From Nisaea sp. (GTDB lineage: Bacteria; Pseudomonadota; Alphaproteobacteria; Thalassobaculales; Thalassobaculaceae): a stretch of DNA of 64,000 bases. A program made the translations under genes and the position numbers. The notes beneath the pieces were generated by a model. The model made no database searches. It had not been told where the DNA came from and worked only from the letters and a program-made list of their open reading frames with translations. The stretch spans positions 1 through 64,000 of the forward strand of contig NZ_JAEPQA010000014.1 of assembly GCF_017640745.1 (NCBI RefSeq), in the 5' to 3' direction. Below are positions 34,575 through 43,052 of this stretch, in pieces. Numbering within the stretch: the first letter of the stretch is position 1; each line of letters starts with the position of its first letter.

Positions 34575-35390
34575 TCAGGTTCCGGCGGTCAGCGGCGCCG
34601 TTAGGCGGCGCAGGGTCGCGATGACGCTGAGAGCCGTAATCTTCCCGGTCTTCGGATTTTCCTCCGTCGGAATGTTTTCGATCGTCATGGTGAAACGGGC
34701 GCTGTCGGCCTCGACGCGGATCGTATGCGTGTTCCGGGTCACCTCCGGGTCGGCCCAGATTTGAACCGTTGTCCGGTCGGGACCGATGCCGGCGAGGCTG
34801 AGGGCGGCCGCCACATTGACGTTTGCGGGGAACCCCTTGGCGGCTTCCCGCGCATTGCCTTCAAACACCTTCTTCGCCGTGTTCAGATGCTCGACGGAAA
34901 TATCGTTGTCGACCAGATAGGGGGCGCCGGCAAGTCCGCGCGGCGGCTTGCGGGTCTCGAGCGTGACGGAAGCGATCTCGCCCTCAGCCGCGGCCCGCAC
35001 CGCATCCAGGCCGATCAGCGCGCCGGTCGGCAAAACCAGGCGGGCGCCGGTTTCCTTCGCCCGCTCGACAAGATCCATGTGGTTCAGCAGCGCGCCGATA
35101 CTGACCGGCACGAAAATGCGTCCGGCCTCGATCGCGGACCGGGCGACGGTCTCGAAAACCGCGGCGGGGGCGCATTCGACGACGATGTCGCACTTCTCGG
35201 CCAGGTTCTCCAGCGGGACAACCGGGGCTTCGGCGCCGATGGACTCAAGGTTCTTCCGGGCTTTCTCCGCATCCCGGGCGGAAACGGCGCCAAGTTCGAG
35301 ATCGGGCAGTGTACCGTCGGCTACAGCGCGCGCCAGGGTGAGACCGATGGCTCCAAGACCGCCAATGCCAACTCTAAGCTTCCTACCCAT
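34575..35390 (-). CDS. L-aspartate dehydrogenase-like enzyme
   Basis: A 271-residue NAD(P)-dependent aspartate dehydrogenase. The Rossmann loop is GIGGLGAIG, and family motifs include KPPRGLAGAPYL, GFPANVNVAAALSLAGIGPDRT and the active-site region NTHTI (His). It interconverts L-aspartate and oxaloacetate (or iminoaspartate for NAD synthesis). No nadA or nadC gene is adjacent, so a catabolic role is possible. Convergent with the DUF1217 gene, 19 bases apart. Confidence 0.85.
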   Translation of the reverse strand: MGRKLRVGIGGLGAIGLTLARAVADGTLPDLELGAVSARDAEKARKNLESIGAEAPVVPLENLAEKCDIVVECAPAAVFETVARSAIEAGRIFVPVSIGALLNHMDLVERAKETGARLVLPTGALIGLDAVRAAAEGEIASVTLETRKPPRGLAGAPYLVDNDISVEHLNTAKKVFEGNAREAAKGFPANVNVAAALSLAGIGPDRTTVQIWADPEVTRNTHTIRVEADSARFTMTIENIPTEENPKTGKITALSVIATLRRLTAPLTAGT

Positions 35391-35540
35391 TGATCCGATT
35401 TCCCGTGACCGCTGTGATTGTCAGAATTCGATGTCTTCTGTAGCCCAGATTTCGCTGCCGTCAAAACATGCTTGGCTCCGTGTGTCGCTGGACGGCGGTC
35501 GGGTGCGATGTATAGTCTCCGCGACGCGGGTGGGAGCAGG

Positions 35541-36551
35541 ATGCGACAGTTCAGATTCTTATTGCCTCTGATTCTTGCGGCTGCCGCACTGTCCGTGCGG
35601 CCCGGCGTCGTACGTGCTCAAGACCTTTCCTGCATAACCGTATCTCTTATTGTTCCGGCAGCCGTGGGTTCGGCCAGCGACCTCGTGGCACGTGCGGTCG
35701 CCGATGCGGCGAGTGCGCAGGGAGGGAGTACCTATCGCGTGCGCAACCGGCCGCGGGCGATCGCGCAGGACCTGATCGAGGCTGCGGCGCCCAACGGCTG
35801 TACTCTGCTGGTTGACACGCAGATCCGGGTGGCGTTCGAAATCCTGAACGGCGACATGCGTGCCTGGCGCGGACTGACACCTATCGCGCTTCTGACGCAA
35901 ACCCCGATGGCGCTTGCGCTGTCGTCGGGCGGACCCGCGACACCGGCGCCGAAGGGCGAGGAACCCGAACCGCCGCGCCTTGGCAAGATCATTTCCGATC
36001 TGCGCGCCAAACCGGAATCGATGACTTTCGCGCTGGTGGACAACCCCCTCGAAAAGCTGCTTTTCCTGCAGATGGAGGAAGCGCTTGGCGTCCGGTTCCG
36101 AATCCGTAGTTTCCCGAGCGGCATCGCGCGCTATCGCGAAATACTGAATGGGCCGCCCGGTACGCTGGGCTTCGTTTCGCTTAAAGCGGCAAGGGCCAGG
36201 ATGAAGGACAAGGAGCTTCACGTGCTGGCTGTGACCGGCCCGGCTCCCTCCGAACTGCTGCCAGATATTCCCGCTTTGGGAACGGAGGTCCGAGGGCTGA
36301 CGCTGGGCGTGGATCATGGGATCTTCGGTCCGGAGGCACTTCCCGCGGAGATCGCCGCAGCACATGTCGCAACTCTGCAAAAGGTCATGGAGACACGCGG
36401 AGTCCTCGCGAGCCTGCACGAGGACTATGGAACAGAGGCGCGCCTGATCGCAGCGGACGGATTTTCCCGGTATCTGGAAAACCTGGCCGCCGACTGGAAA
36501 GAAATGCTTCAGCGTCAGGACAATAGAGGCCGTCTCGGACAGAAAAGCTGA
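35541..36551 (+). CDS. TctC-like periplasmic binding protein, divergent member
   Basis: A 336-residue exported protein distantly related to tripartite tricarboxylate transporter binding proteins (TctC/Bug). The signal peptide covers about 1-26 (cleavage VRA-QD). It keeps a reduced N-terminal loop (VPAAVGSASDLVARA in place of the usual VPxxAGGxxD) and the ending PALGTEVRGLTLGVDHGIFGP. A proline- and glutamate-rich insertion (about 135-150) is unusual. GGGAGCAGG just before ATG 35541 excludes a start at 35418. No TctA or TctB lies beside it, but the next gene is a canonical TctC. Confidence 0.75.
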   Translation: MRQFRFLLPLILAAAALSVRPGVVRAQDLSCITVSLIVPAAVGSASDLVARAVADAASAQGGSTYRVRNRPRAIAQDLIEAAAPNGCTLLVDTQIRVAFEILNGDMRAWRGLTPIALLTQTPMALALSSGGPATPAPKGEEPEPPRLGKIISDLRAKPESMTFALVDNPLEKLLFLQMEEALGVRFRIRSFPSGIARYREILNGPPGTLGFVSLKAARARMKDKELHVLAVTGPAPSELLPDIPALGTEVRGLTLGVDHGIFGPEALPAEIAAAHVATLQKVMETRGVLASLHEDYGTEARLIAADGFSRYLENLAADWKEMLQRQDNRGRLGQKS

Positions 36552-36649
36552 AGTCCTCGCGGCGACAACCTGAAGGCGAAACTCGCATAAGGTCCTGATT
36601 TTGCTGTTGTGGCGGAAAAACCGGAAAATAGTCCGGCGACGGCAAAAGG

Positions 36650-36677
36650 TTGACACCCCGGTTTGTATTCATAGGGT
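36650..36677 (+). promoter_or_regulatory. Candidate sigma-70 promoter of tctC
   Basis: A perfect TTGACA -35 box at 36650-36655 is followed after 16 bases by TAGGGT at 36672-36677 as a weak -10 box. The transcript would start near 36684, about 80 bases before the tctC ATG at 36765. Confidence 0.5.
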
Positions 36678-36764
36678 TACTGGCTCTGGTCGGGTGCGCC
36701 GGTGGTGTGTCCGCGACATCCTGAGCGCCGGCTTCCGGCCGGTGTGACTTCTGGGAGACAAGAA

Positions 36765-37736
36765 ATGAAGATCAAGACAGCCCTTTTCGCGGCCTTTGCG
36801 ACCGCGTCTGTCGCCCTCGCCGGGGCGCCGGGTGCCGAGGCCGCCGATCTGCCTTGCCGCACCGCCAAACTGATCGTTCCGTGGGGCGCCGGCGGCGGTA
36901 CCGACGTGATTTTCCGCCAGTTCGTTGAGTCGGCCAATGCGGCCGGTGCCAAGCCGCAGATCCAAGTCGTCAATATCGGCGGCCAGGGCGGCAACAAGGG
37001 CGCCAAGGAAGCGCGCGGCTCCAAGCCGGACGGCTGCACCCTGTTCGCCATCCATCAGAGCGCGCTGACCAGCTTCTTCAACGGTCGTGTCGACTTCACC
37101 TGGGACGCTTTCGAGCCGGTAGCCCTGCTGACCCGGACCCCGGCCATCATCGGCGCCAACCCTGACGTTCCGTACAACAACGTCAAGGAACTGGTTGAAG
37201 CCGCGAAGAAGGCTCCGGGTACTGTCGTTGCTGGTGGTACGCTCGGTTCCACCAGTCACTTCATCTTCCTGCTGCTCGAAGACGCGGCGGGCGTGAAGTT
37301 CAAGCACGTTTCCTATGACGGCACCCGTGAGCGCATGACCGCGCTGCTGGCGAAGAACATCGAGATCGGTGAAATCAACCTCGCCGCCGCCAAGAAGTAC
37401 ATCCAGACCAACGAGCTGAAGGCGCTCGGCATCACCACGCCGGCGCGCAATCCGGAAATCCCGGACGTCATGACCCTGCAGGAGCAGGGCTATGACCTGA
37501 TCTACGGTACGGACCGCGGTATCGTTCTGCCGAAGGGCGCGAGCCAGGAAGTGATCGATCACTATGCCGCGATCTTCGAGAAGGCGGCGCAGGATCCGAA
37601 AGTGGTCGAGGCGATGACCGCCAAGGGCACCGCGGTCAATTATCTCGGCCCGAAAGAGTACACCGACTACTTCGAAAAGACCTTCGCGGCCTGGAAGCGG
37701 ATCGCGATTGAGGTTGGACTTTACAAAGGCAGCTGA
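36765..37736 (+). CDS. tctC: Tripartite tricarboxylate transporter substrate-binding protein
   Basis: A 323-residue TctC/Bug-family binding protein. The signal peptide covers 1-27 (cleavage AEA-AD). The canonical ligand loop VPWGAGGGTD, the VNIGGQGGNKG segment and the LARTPAIIG-like strand are present. The C-terminus has GTDRGIVLPKGA. It captures a carboxylate in the periplasm for TctAB. The downstream dgcN and dgcA genes suggest D-glutamate or a related acid. GGGAGA at 36753-36758 selects ATG 36765. A strong hairpin separates it from tctB. Confidence 0.9.
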   Translation: MKIKTALFAAFATASVALAGAPGAEAADLPCRTAKLIVPWGAGGGTDVIFRQFVESANAAGAKPQIQVVNIGGQGGNKGAKEARGSKPDGCTLFAIHQSALTSFFNGRVDFTWDAFEPVALLTRTPAIIGANPDVPYNNVKELVEAAKKAPGTVVAGGTLGSTSHFIFLLLEDAAGVKFKHVSYDGTRERMTALLAKNIEIGEINLAAAKKYIQTNELKALGITTPARNPEIPDVMTLQEQGYDLIYGTDRGIVLPKGASQEVIDHYAAIFEKAAQDPKVVEAMTAKGTAVNYLGPKEYTDYFEKTFAAWKRIAIEVGLYKGS

Positions 37737-37753
37737 TTAAACAGCCCTGCGGG

Positions 37754-37791
37754 CGGCGGCTCCCGGTCCACGGGAGCCGCCGTTTCTATTT
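37754..37791 (+). terminator. Terminator/attenuator hairpin between tctC and tctB
   Basis: A 12-base-pair perfect stem (37754-37765 with 37771-37782, loop GTCCA) followed by TTTCTATTT. It lies 18 bases after the tctC stop and 28 bases before tctB. It would cut most transcripts and leave more binding protein than permease. Confidence 0.75.
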
Positions 37792-37818
37792 CGCCGATAC
37801 GAGTTTGGAGGATAGCCG

Positions 37819-38304
37819 GTGGGCCGGTTGAACCGAGATACGCTGATAGCGCTTGTGCTCCTGGTTTTTTGCGGGGTCATGTTCTCCGCCAGTTTTGAGA
37901 TCGAGGTCACGAACTACGGGACCATGCAGTCGAGTGTCTGGCCGCAGGTCGTGCTCGTGGTGCTGACGGTCTTCAGTCTCGGACTGCTCGGTCAGAGCAT
38001 TGTGAAACCGCGCGCTGTTGAAGCTTCGGCGGAAGCCGCGCCGGCGGGGCTCGGCCGGTTCCGCAACGCGCTGATTGTCTATGTGCTGTTCTTCCTGTTT
38101 CTGCTGACCCTGGATCTGCTGGGCATGCTGCTCGGCGGTGTCGGTTTCGTCTTCCTTGCGTTGACCCTTCTTGGCGAGCCCAGCCTGAAGCGGGTCCCGC
38201 TCCATCTTCTCATCGCCGTGGCGATGGTCGGTATCATGTGGAGCATCTTCACCTTCGGTCTCGGCGTGCTGCTGCCGGACGGCGAACTTCTGCAGCTGAA
38301 CTGA
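37819..38304 (+). CDS. tctB: Tripartite tricarboxylate transporter small permease
   Basis: A 161-residue TctB-type membrane protein with four hydrophobic segments (about 8-28, 40-62, 84-110 and 130-153). The only charged cluster is a loop near 63-80. It pairs with TctA as the small subunit. GTG start; the tctA gene begins 10 bases after the stop. The order tctC-tctB-tctA is standard. Confidence 0.88.
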   Translation: MGRLNRDTLIALVLLVFCGVMFSASFEIEVTNYGTMQSSVWPQVVLVVLTVFSLGLLGQSIVKPRAVEASAEAAPAGLGRFRNALIVYVLFFLFLLTLDLLGMLLGGVGFVFLALTLLGEPSLKRVPLHLLIAVAMVGIMWSIFTFGLGVLLPDGELLQLN

Positions 38305-38314
38305 GGAGCGCGCG

Positions 38315-40003
38315 ATGCTTGACCATATCCTCTACGCCTTCTCCGACGTCTTCGCGGTCTGGAACCTCGCCCTGATGACGATCGGGGTGACCGCCGGTCT
38401 GATCGCCGGCGCCATTCCCGGTTTCACCATTGCGATGGCGATCGTCCTGACGCTGCCCTTTACCTTCGGTCTCAGCCCGGTCGAGGGGCTCGCCACCATG
38501 ATCGGCGTCTTCGTCGGCGGTCTCTCGGGCGGCCTGATGTCCGGCATGCTGACCGGCATTCCCGGAACGCCGTCCTCCATCGCGACCACCTTCGACGGTT
38601 TCCCGCTTGCGCGCGGGGGCAAGCCTGGCTTCGCGCTTGGTCTCGGCGTCTGGTCGTCCTTCTTCGGCGGTCTGATCAGTGCCGTGCTTCTCGTCACCCT
38701 GGCCCCGAGCCTCGCCGTAATCGGCCTGGAGTTCGGGCCCTGGGACTATTTCTCGCTGGTGCTTTTCGCGCTGACCATTACGGCGAGCCTTTCCGGCGAG
38801 AATCTCATGAAGGGGATGATCGCGGGTGCGCTCGGCCTCTTCATCGGTACGGTCGGCGAGGACGAGGTCAACGGCGTCGCGCGCTTCACCTTCGGCTTCG
38901 ACGATCTCGAATCCGGCTTTTCCTTCCTGCCGGTGCTGATCGGTCTCTTCGCCTTCAGCCAGCTGCTTTCCGATATCCAGGACCGGGTGAAGGCCCGCGA
39001 GCCGCTGATGGACGTCAGCGGCACCGACGGACGGGTCCGGGTCGAGCATCTGGCCGCGATCCGTACCATCCTTTCGCGCTGGACCAACCTCGTGCGCTCC
39101 TCCCTCATCGGCGTCTTCACCGGCGTGCTGCCGGCCGCCGGCGGGTCGATCTCCAACATTCTCGCTTATGACCAGGCGAAGAAGGCATCGAAGACCCCGG
39201 AGAAATTCGGCACCGGCATTCCGGACGGCATCATCGCGCCGGAATCCTCCAATAACGCCACTGCCGGCGGCGCGCTGATCACCATGATGGCGCTCGGCAT
39301 TCCGGGAGACATCGTCACCGCCGTGATGCTTGGCGCGCTGCTAATCCACAACGTGCAGCCGAGCCCGACCTTCATCAGCGACAATCCGGATCTCGCCTAC
39401 GCGATCTTCATCGCCTTCTTCCTTGCGCATTTCATCATGATCGCGATGCAGTCGGTGACGCTGAAGCTGTTCCTCCTGGTGACCCGGATCCCGATGTACG
39501 TGCTGGCATCGGTGATCCTCGCCTATTGTGCGATCGGCGTGTTCGCGCTCAACAACATTGTCTACGACATCTGGGTGCTGTTCTTCTTCGGCGTGGCCGG
39601 CTACATCCTGCGCCTGCTCGGCTTCCCGCTGGCGCCGATCATCCTCGGTGTCGTGCTGGGACATGTGGCCGAGCTGAACCTGTCGCGGGCGCTCTCGATC
39701 GACAACGATCTGATGCTGTTCCTCAGCCGCCCCTGGTCGCTCTTCTTCCTTGTCGTCGCGGCCTTCTCGATCGCCTTCCCGTGGTACCAGAAGCTGCGTG
39801 GCACGCAATCCTGGACGCTGGCCTATGTCCCGGCGCTCCTCGCCGCGGTCGCGGTCCCGATGTTCATGATGGAGGGGATCGCCCGTCCGATTATCGGTGT
39901 GGCGCTGCTCGCGGTTTCCGCCTATCTTCTCTGGAGAAGTGCGAAAGCCGGATGGAAAGTGGCGCCCGAAGGCGACCACGAAGTCCATCTCGAAGAAACC
40001 TGA
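38315..40003 (+). CDS. tctA: Tripartite tricarboxylate transporter large permease
   Basis: A 562-residue integral membrane protein of the TctA family with 11 or more TM segments. Family motifs are GAIPGFTIAMAIVLTLPFTF, TGIPGTPSSIATTFDGFPLARGGKPGFALG, VLPAAGGSISNILAYDQAKK, and APESSNNATAGGALITMMALGIPG, the last being a strong signature. It imports the carboxylate delivered by TctC using the ion gradient. Followed 126 bases later by the dgcN-like gene. Confidence 0.93.
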   Translation: MLDHILYAFSDVFAVWNLALMTIGVTAGLIAGAIPGFTIAMAIVLTLPFTFGLSPVEGLATMIGVFVGGLSGGLMSGMLTGIPGTPSSIATTFDGFPLARGGKPGFALGLGVWSSFFGGLISAVLLVTLAPSLAVIGLEFGPWDYFSLVLFALTITASLSGENLMKGMIAGALGLFIGTVGEDEVNGVARFTFGFDDLESGFSFLPVLIGLFAFSQLLSDIQDRVKAREPLMDVSGTDGRVRVEHLAAIRTILSRWTNLVRSSLIGVFTGVLPAAGGSISNILAYDQAKKASKTPEKFGTGIPDGIIAPESSNNATAGGALITMMALGIPGDIVTAVMLGALLIHNVQPSPTFISDNPDLAYAIFIAFFLAHFIMIAMQSVTLKLFLLVTRIPMYVLASVILAYCAIGVFALNNIVYDIWVLFFFGVAGYILRLLGFPLAPIILGVVLGHVAELNLSRALSIDNDLMLFLSRPWSLFFLVVAAFSIAFPWYQKLRGTQSWTLAYVPALLAAVAVPMFMMEGIARPIIGVALLAVSAYLLWRSAKAGWKVAPEGDHEVHLEET

Positions 40004-40129
40004 GCCGCAGCGGCTCGCATTCCGGATCCGTCCGGAAGCGGGCCGCCCCGCGTCCGCAGAGGCCACGCACGGCTCTAGTCCTGCTCCGTCCGGGGCGATG
40101 CGTAACCCTATTTATCTCAAGGTGACGTC

Positions 40130-41131
40130 GTGGAAATCCGCCATCCCTATCTCATGTTCCTGGGCGATGCGCCCGATCAGCTCGCAGCCAAGACCGCGAA
40201 CGGCGTGAAGGTCTGGCGCCCCGAATGGTGCCTCGGTCAGCTCCGTCTGCCTGGCTGCAAGGCCGATCTGAAGCTTCCCGACATGACCATCGAGGAAGCC
40301 GCCGCTGCCGGCGTGAAGACCGTGATCCTGGGCGTCGCGAACCGCGGCGGCGTGATCGGCGAGAGCTGGATGGTCGAGCTTGAGAAAGCTCTCGACCACG
40401 GCATGGAGATCGCGAGCGGCCTGCATACCAAGATCGCCACGATCCCGGCGCTGGCGGAAAAGGCGAAGGCCAAGGGGCTCGGCCTCTATGACGTGCGTCA
40501 CCCGAAGGGCAATTTCTCCGTTGCGAACGGCAAGAAGCGGTCCGGCAAGCGGCTGCTTCCGGTCGGGACCGACTGTTCCGTCGGCAAGATGTTCACCGCG
40601 CTTGCGATCGAGAAAGAGCTGCACAATCGCGGCGTGAAGGCGACCTTCCGCGCGACCGGGCAGACCGGCATCTTCATCGCCGGGTCCGGCGTTTCCGTCG
40701 ATGCGGTGATCGCAGACTTCATCTCTGGCGCTGTCGAGGAACTGGCTCCGGCCAATGAGGCCGATCACTGGGATCTGGTCGAAGGGCAGGGCTCGCTCTT
40801 CCACGCCTCCTATGCCGGCGTGACCATGGGCCTGATCCATGGCGCCCAGCCGGATGCCATGGTGCTTTGCCACGAGGCCAACCGTCCGCACATGCGCGGC
40901 CTGCCGGAATATCCGGTGCCGAGCCTGAGCGAATGCATCCCCTACTACCTGCAGGCTGCCCGCCTGACCAACCCGGATGCGAAATTCGTCGGCGTCTGCA
41001 TCAATACCTCGAGCCTCGACGATGCCGCGGCGGAAGCGTTCCTGAAGCAGGCGAGCGACGAGACCGGCCTGCCGGCGGTCGATCCGATCCGCAACGGGGT
41101 CGGCGCCATCGTCGACAACATGGACATCTGA
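40130..41131 (+). CDS. dgcN: DUF1611 protein, DgcN-type D-glutamate N-acetyltransferase
   Basis: A 333-residue DUF1611 protein. It has an N-terminal Rossmann-like half (VILGVANRGGVIGESW at about 65-80) and a P-loop-like half with PVGTDCSVGKM (144-154), followed by RATGQTGIFIAGSGVSVDAV and LVEGQGSLFHASYAGV. This pattern matches DgcN, described as acetylating D-glutamate to N-acetyl-D-glutamate in marine bacteria. The neighbouring dgcA-type epimerase is the diagnostic partner. GTG start with AAGGTGA just upstream. Assignment rests on family plus synteny; substrate not proven here. Confidence 0.82.
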   Translation: MEIRHPYLMFLGDAPDQLAAKTANGVKVWRPEWCLGQLRLPGCKADLKLPDMTIEEAAAAGVKTVILGVANRGGVIGESWMVELEKALDHGMEIASGLHTKIATIPALAEKAKAKGLGLYDVRHPKGNFSVANGKKRSGKRLLPVGTDCSVGKMFTALAIEKELHNRGVKATFRATGQTGIFIAGSGVSVDAVIADFISGAVEELAPANEADHWDLVEGQGSLFHASYAGVTMGLIHGAQPDAMVLCHEANRPHMRGLPEYPVPSLSECIPYYLQAARLTNPDAKFVGVCINTSSLDDAAAEAFLKQASDETGLPAVDPIRNGVGAIVDNMDI

Positions 41132-41175
41132 TCCGGATCTGATCCGGCAGGCGGCGAAGCATAAGGGGAAAGTTG

Positions 41176-42162
41176 ATGTACCGGTCGGTCTCGGTCAGAC
41201 GCGAAAAATGGCCCTTGCAGGGCGTCTTCCGGATCTCCCGCGGCGCGCGGACGGAATCGGAAGTGATCGTGGTCGAGATCGCCGGCGACGATGTCGACGG
41301 TCTCGGCGAATGCTTTCCCTATGCACGCTACGGCGAGACGCTTGACAGCGTGACGGCGCAGATCGAATCCGTCGCGGGCGAGATCGCCAACGGCATGGAC
41401 CGGAAGGGGGTGCTCTCGGCCCTGCCGCCCGGTGCCGCACGCAATGCGATCGATTGCGCGCTCTGGGACTTCGAGGCGAAGAAAACCGGCAAGCGGGCCT
41501 GGGAACTCGCCGGCCTGCCGGAACCGAAGCCCGTGACCACGGTCTATACTCTCGGCGTCGACGAGCCGGAGGTGATGGGACAGAAGGCCAAGGCCAATGC
41601 CTCCCGGCCGGTCCTCAAGCTGAAGATGACCGGCGACGGAAAGGATCTGGAGCGCGTCGCGCTGATTCATGAGAATGCGCCGAACACCAAACTCGTCGTC
41701 GATGCCAACGAAGGCTGGAGCGTCGCGCAGTACGAGGAGTATGCGCCGCAATTCGCCAAACTCGGTGTGACGATGATCGAGCAGCCTTTGCCGGCCGGCA
41801 AGGACGAGGGCCTGAAGGGCCTCGATCGGGTGGTGCCGGTCTGCGCCGACGAAAGCTGCCATGACAGCGAGACGCTCGACGATCTCGTCGGCAAGTACGA
41901 CATGATCAACATCAAGCTCGACAAGACCGGGGGGCTCACAGAAGCGCTCCGTCTGCGCGACCGGGCGCTGTCCATGGGCTTCGAGGTCATGGTCGGCTGC
42001 ATGGTCGGCACCTCGCTCGCCATGGCGCCGGGGGTTGTGGTGGCGCAGGGCGCCAAGGTGGTCGATCTGGACGGACCGCTGCTCCTCGCGAAGGACCGCG
42101 AGCCGGGCCTGGTCTATGAGGGCAGCCTGGTGCAACCGCCGGATTTCCGGCTCTGGGGCTGA
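41176..42162 (+). CDS. dgcA: Enolase-superfamily epimerase, DgcA-type N-acetyl-D-glutamate racemase
   Basis: A 328-residue enolase-superfamily enzyme of the muconate lactonizing/dipeptide epimerase subgroup. Catalytic residues are in place: KLK (Lys148, Lys150), Asp176 in VVDANEG, Glu202 in IEQPL, Asp225 in CADES, and the second base Lys247 in INIKLDK. Two lysines on opposite faces fit racemisation. Beside DUF1611 it is expected to convert N-acetyl-D-glutamate to N-acetyl-L-glutamate; L-Ala-D/L-Glu epimerase is the alternative. AAGGGGAA precedes ATG 41176 by about 7 bases. Confidence 0.85.
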   Translation: MYRSVSVRREKWPLQGVFRISRGARTESEVIVVEIAGDDVDGLGECFPYARYGETLDSVTAQIESVAGEIANGMDRKGVLSALPPGAARNAIDCALWDFEAKKTGKRAWELAGLPEPKPVTTVYTLGVDEPEVMGQKAKANASRPVLKLKMTGDGKDLERVALIHENAPNTKLVVDANEGWSVAQYEEYAPQFAKLGVTMIEQPLPAGKDEGLKGLDRVVPVCADESCHDSETLDDLVGKYDMINIKLDKTGGLTEALRLRDRALSMGFEVMVGCMVGTSLAMAPGVVVAQGAKVVDLDGPLLLAKDREPGLVYEGSLVQPPDFRLWG

Positions 42163-42166
42163 TCCG

Positions 42167-43015
42167 GTGGGCGAGCGGCCGGACGTCACGGAGCATTACA
42201 GTTCCGAAAGCGGTCTGGCCGACCGGCTGATCGCGATCCTCGAGAAAGCCGGGATCGCCCGGGACGAAATCACCGAAGCCAATCTCCATTCCGTCGACCA
42301 GATGCATCTGCGTGGCCGCGTCGCCGCGGAAGAGTTCCTCGACGCGCTGGATATCCATGCGGGCGACAAGGTACTGGATGTGGGCTGCGGCCTTGGCGGG
42401 CCGTCCCGCATGGCGGCGGCACGCTATCGGGCAGACGTCAGCGGGATCGACCTAACCGCCGATTTCTGCGACGCGGCTCGGCAGCTGAACGCGCTGGTCG
42501 GGCTGGAGCGCATCCGGATCGAGCAGGGCGATGCGCTTGCCATGCCGTTTGCCGACGACAGTTTCGATGTCATTTTCACCCTGCATGTGGCGATGAACAT
42601 CGCCGACAAGCAGGCGCTCTACCGCGAGATTGCTCGTGTCCTCAAACCCGGCGGGCGGTTCGGGCTCTACGACATTGTCGCCGGATCGGGTGAGCCGGTG
42701 CATCTGCCGGTTCCCTGGGCCACTCTGCCCGATCATTCGCACCTCGTCCCGGCCGAAGAGATCGAGGTCGCGGTACATGCCGCGGGCTTCGTCACGGAGC
42801 GCTTCGAGGACCAGTCGGCCCTGGTCGAGGCTTACCTCGACGCGCAGCGTGAAGCCCGCCAGATGCGGGCGGAGAAAGGCGAGCCGGAGCCGCCCTCTGG
42901 TGCGCCCGTTATCATGGGCGAGGCCTTTGCCCGGAAACAGAAACACATCTATCGCAATTTGAAGGAGGGTCGGATCGCGGTCCGCCTTGGTATCTTCCGA
43001 TTGCAGGAAAAGTGA
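42167..43015 (+). CDS. Class I SAM-dependent methyltransferase
   Basis: A 282-residue methyltransferase. The SAM loop VLDVGCGLGGPSR lies near 65-77, then GIDLTADFC, GDALAMPFADDSFDVIF and LKPGGRFGLYDIV, close to the UbiE/sarcosine-dimethylglycine methyltransferase group. The GTG start at 42167 lies 4 bases after the dgcA stop, so it is cotranscribed with the D-glutamate cluster. Its substrate is unknown and its link to that pathway unexplained. Confidence 0.85.
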   Translation: MGERPDVTEHYSSESGLADRLIAILEKAGIARDEITEANLHSVDQMHLRGRVAAEEFLDALDIHAGDKVLDVGCGLGGPSRMAAARYRADVSGIDLTADFCDAARQLNALVGLERIRIEQGDALAMPFADDSFDVIFTLHVAMNIADKQALYREIARVLKPGGRFGLYDIVAGSGEPVHLPVPWATLPDHSHLVPAEEIEVAVHAAGFVTERFEDQSALVEAYLDAQREARQMRAEKGEPEPPSGAPVIMGEAFARKQKHIYRNLKEGRIAVRLGIFRLQEK

Positions 43016-43052
43016 TCGAAAGCGGCCGGAATGGCCGCGACAGGGAGGAACC

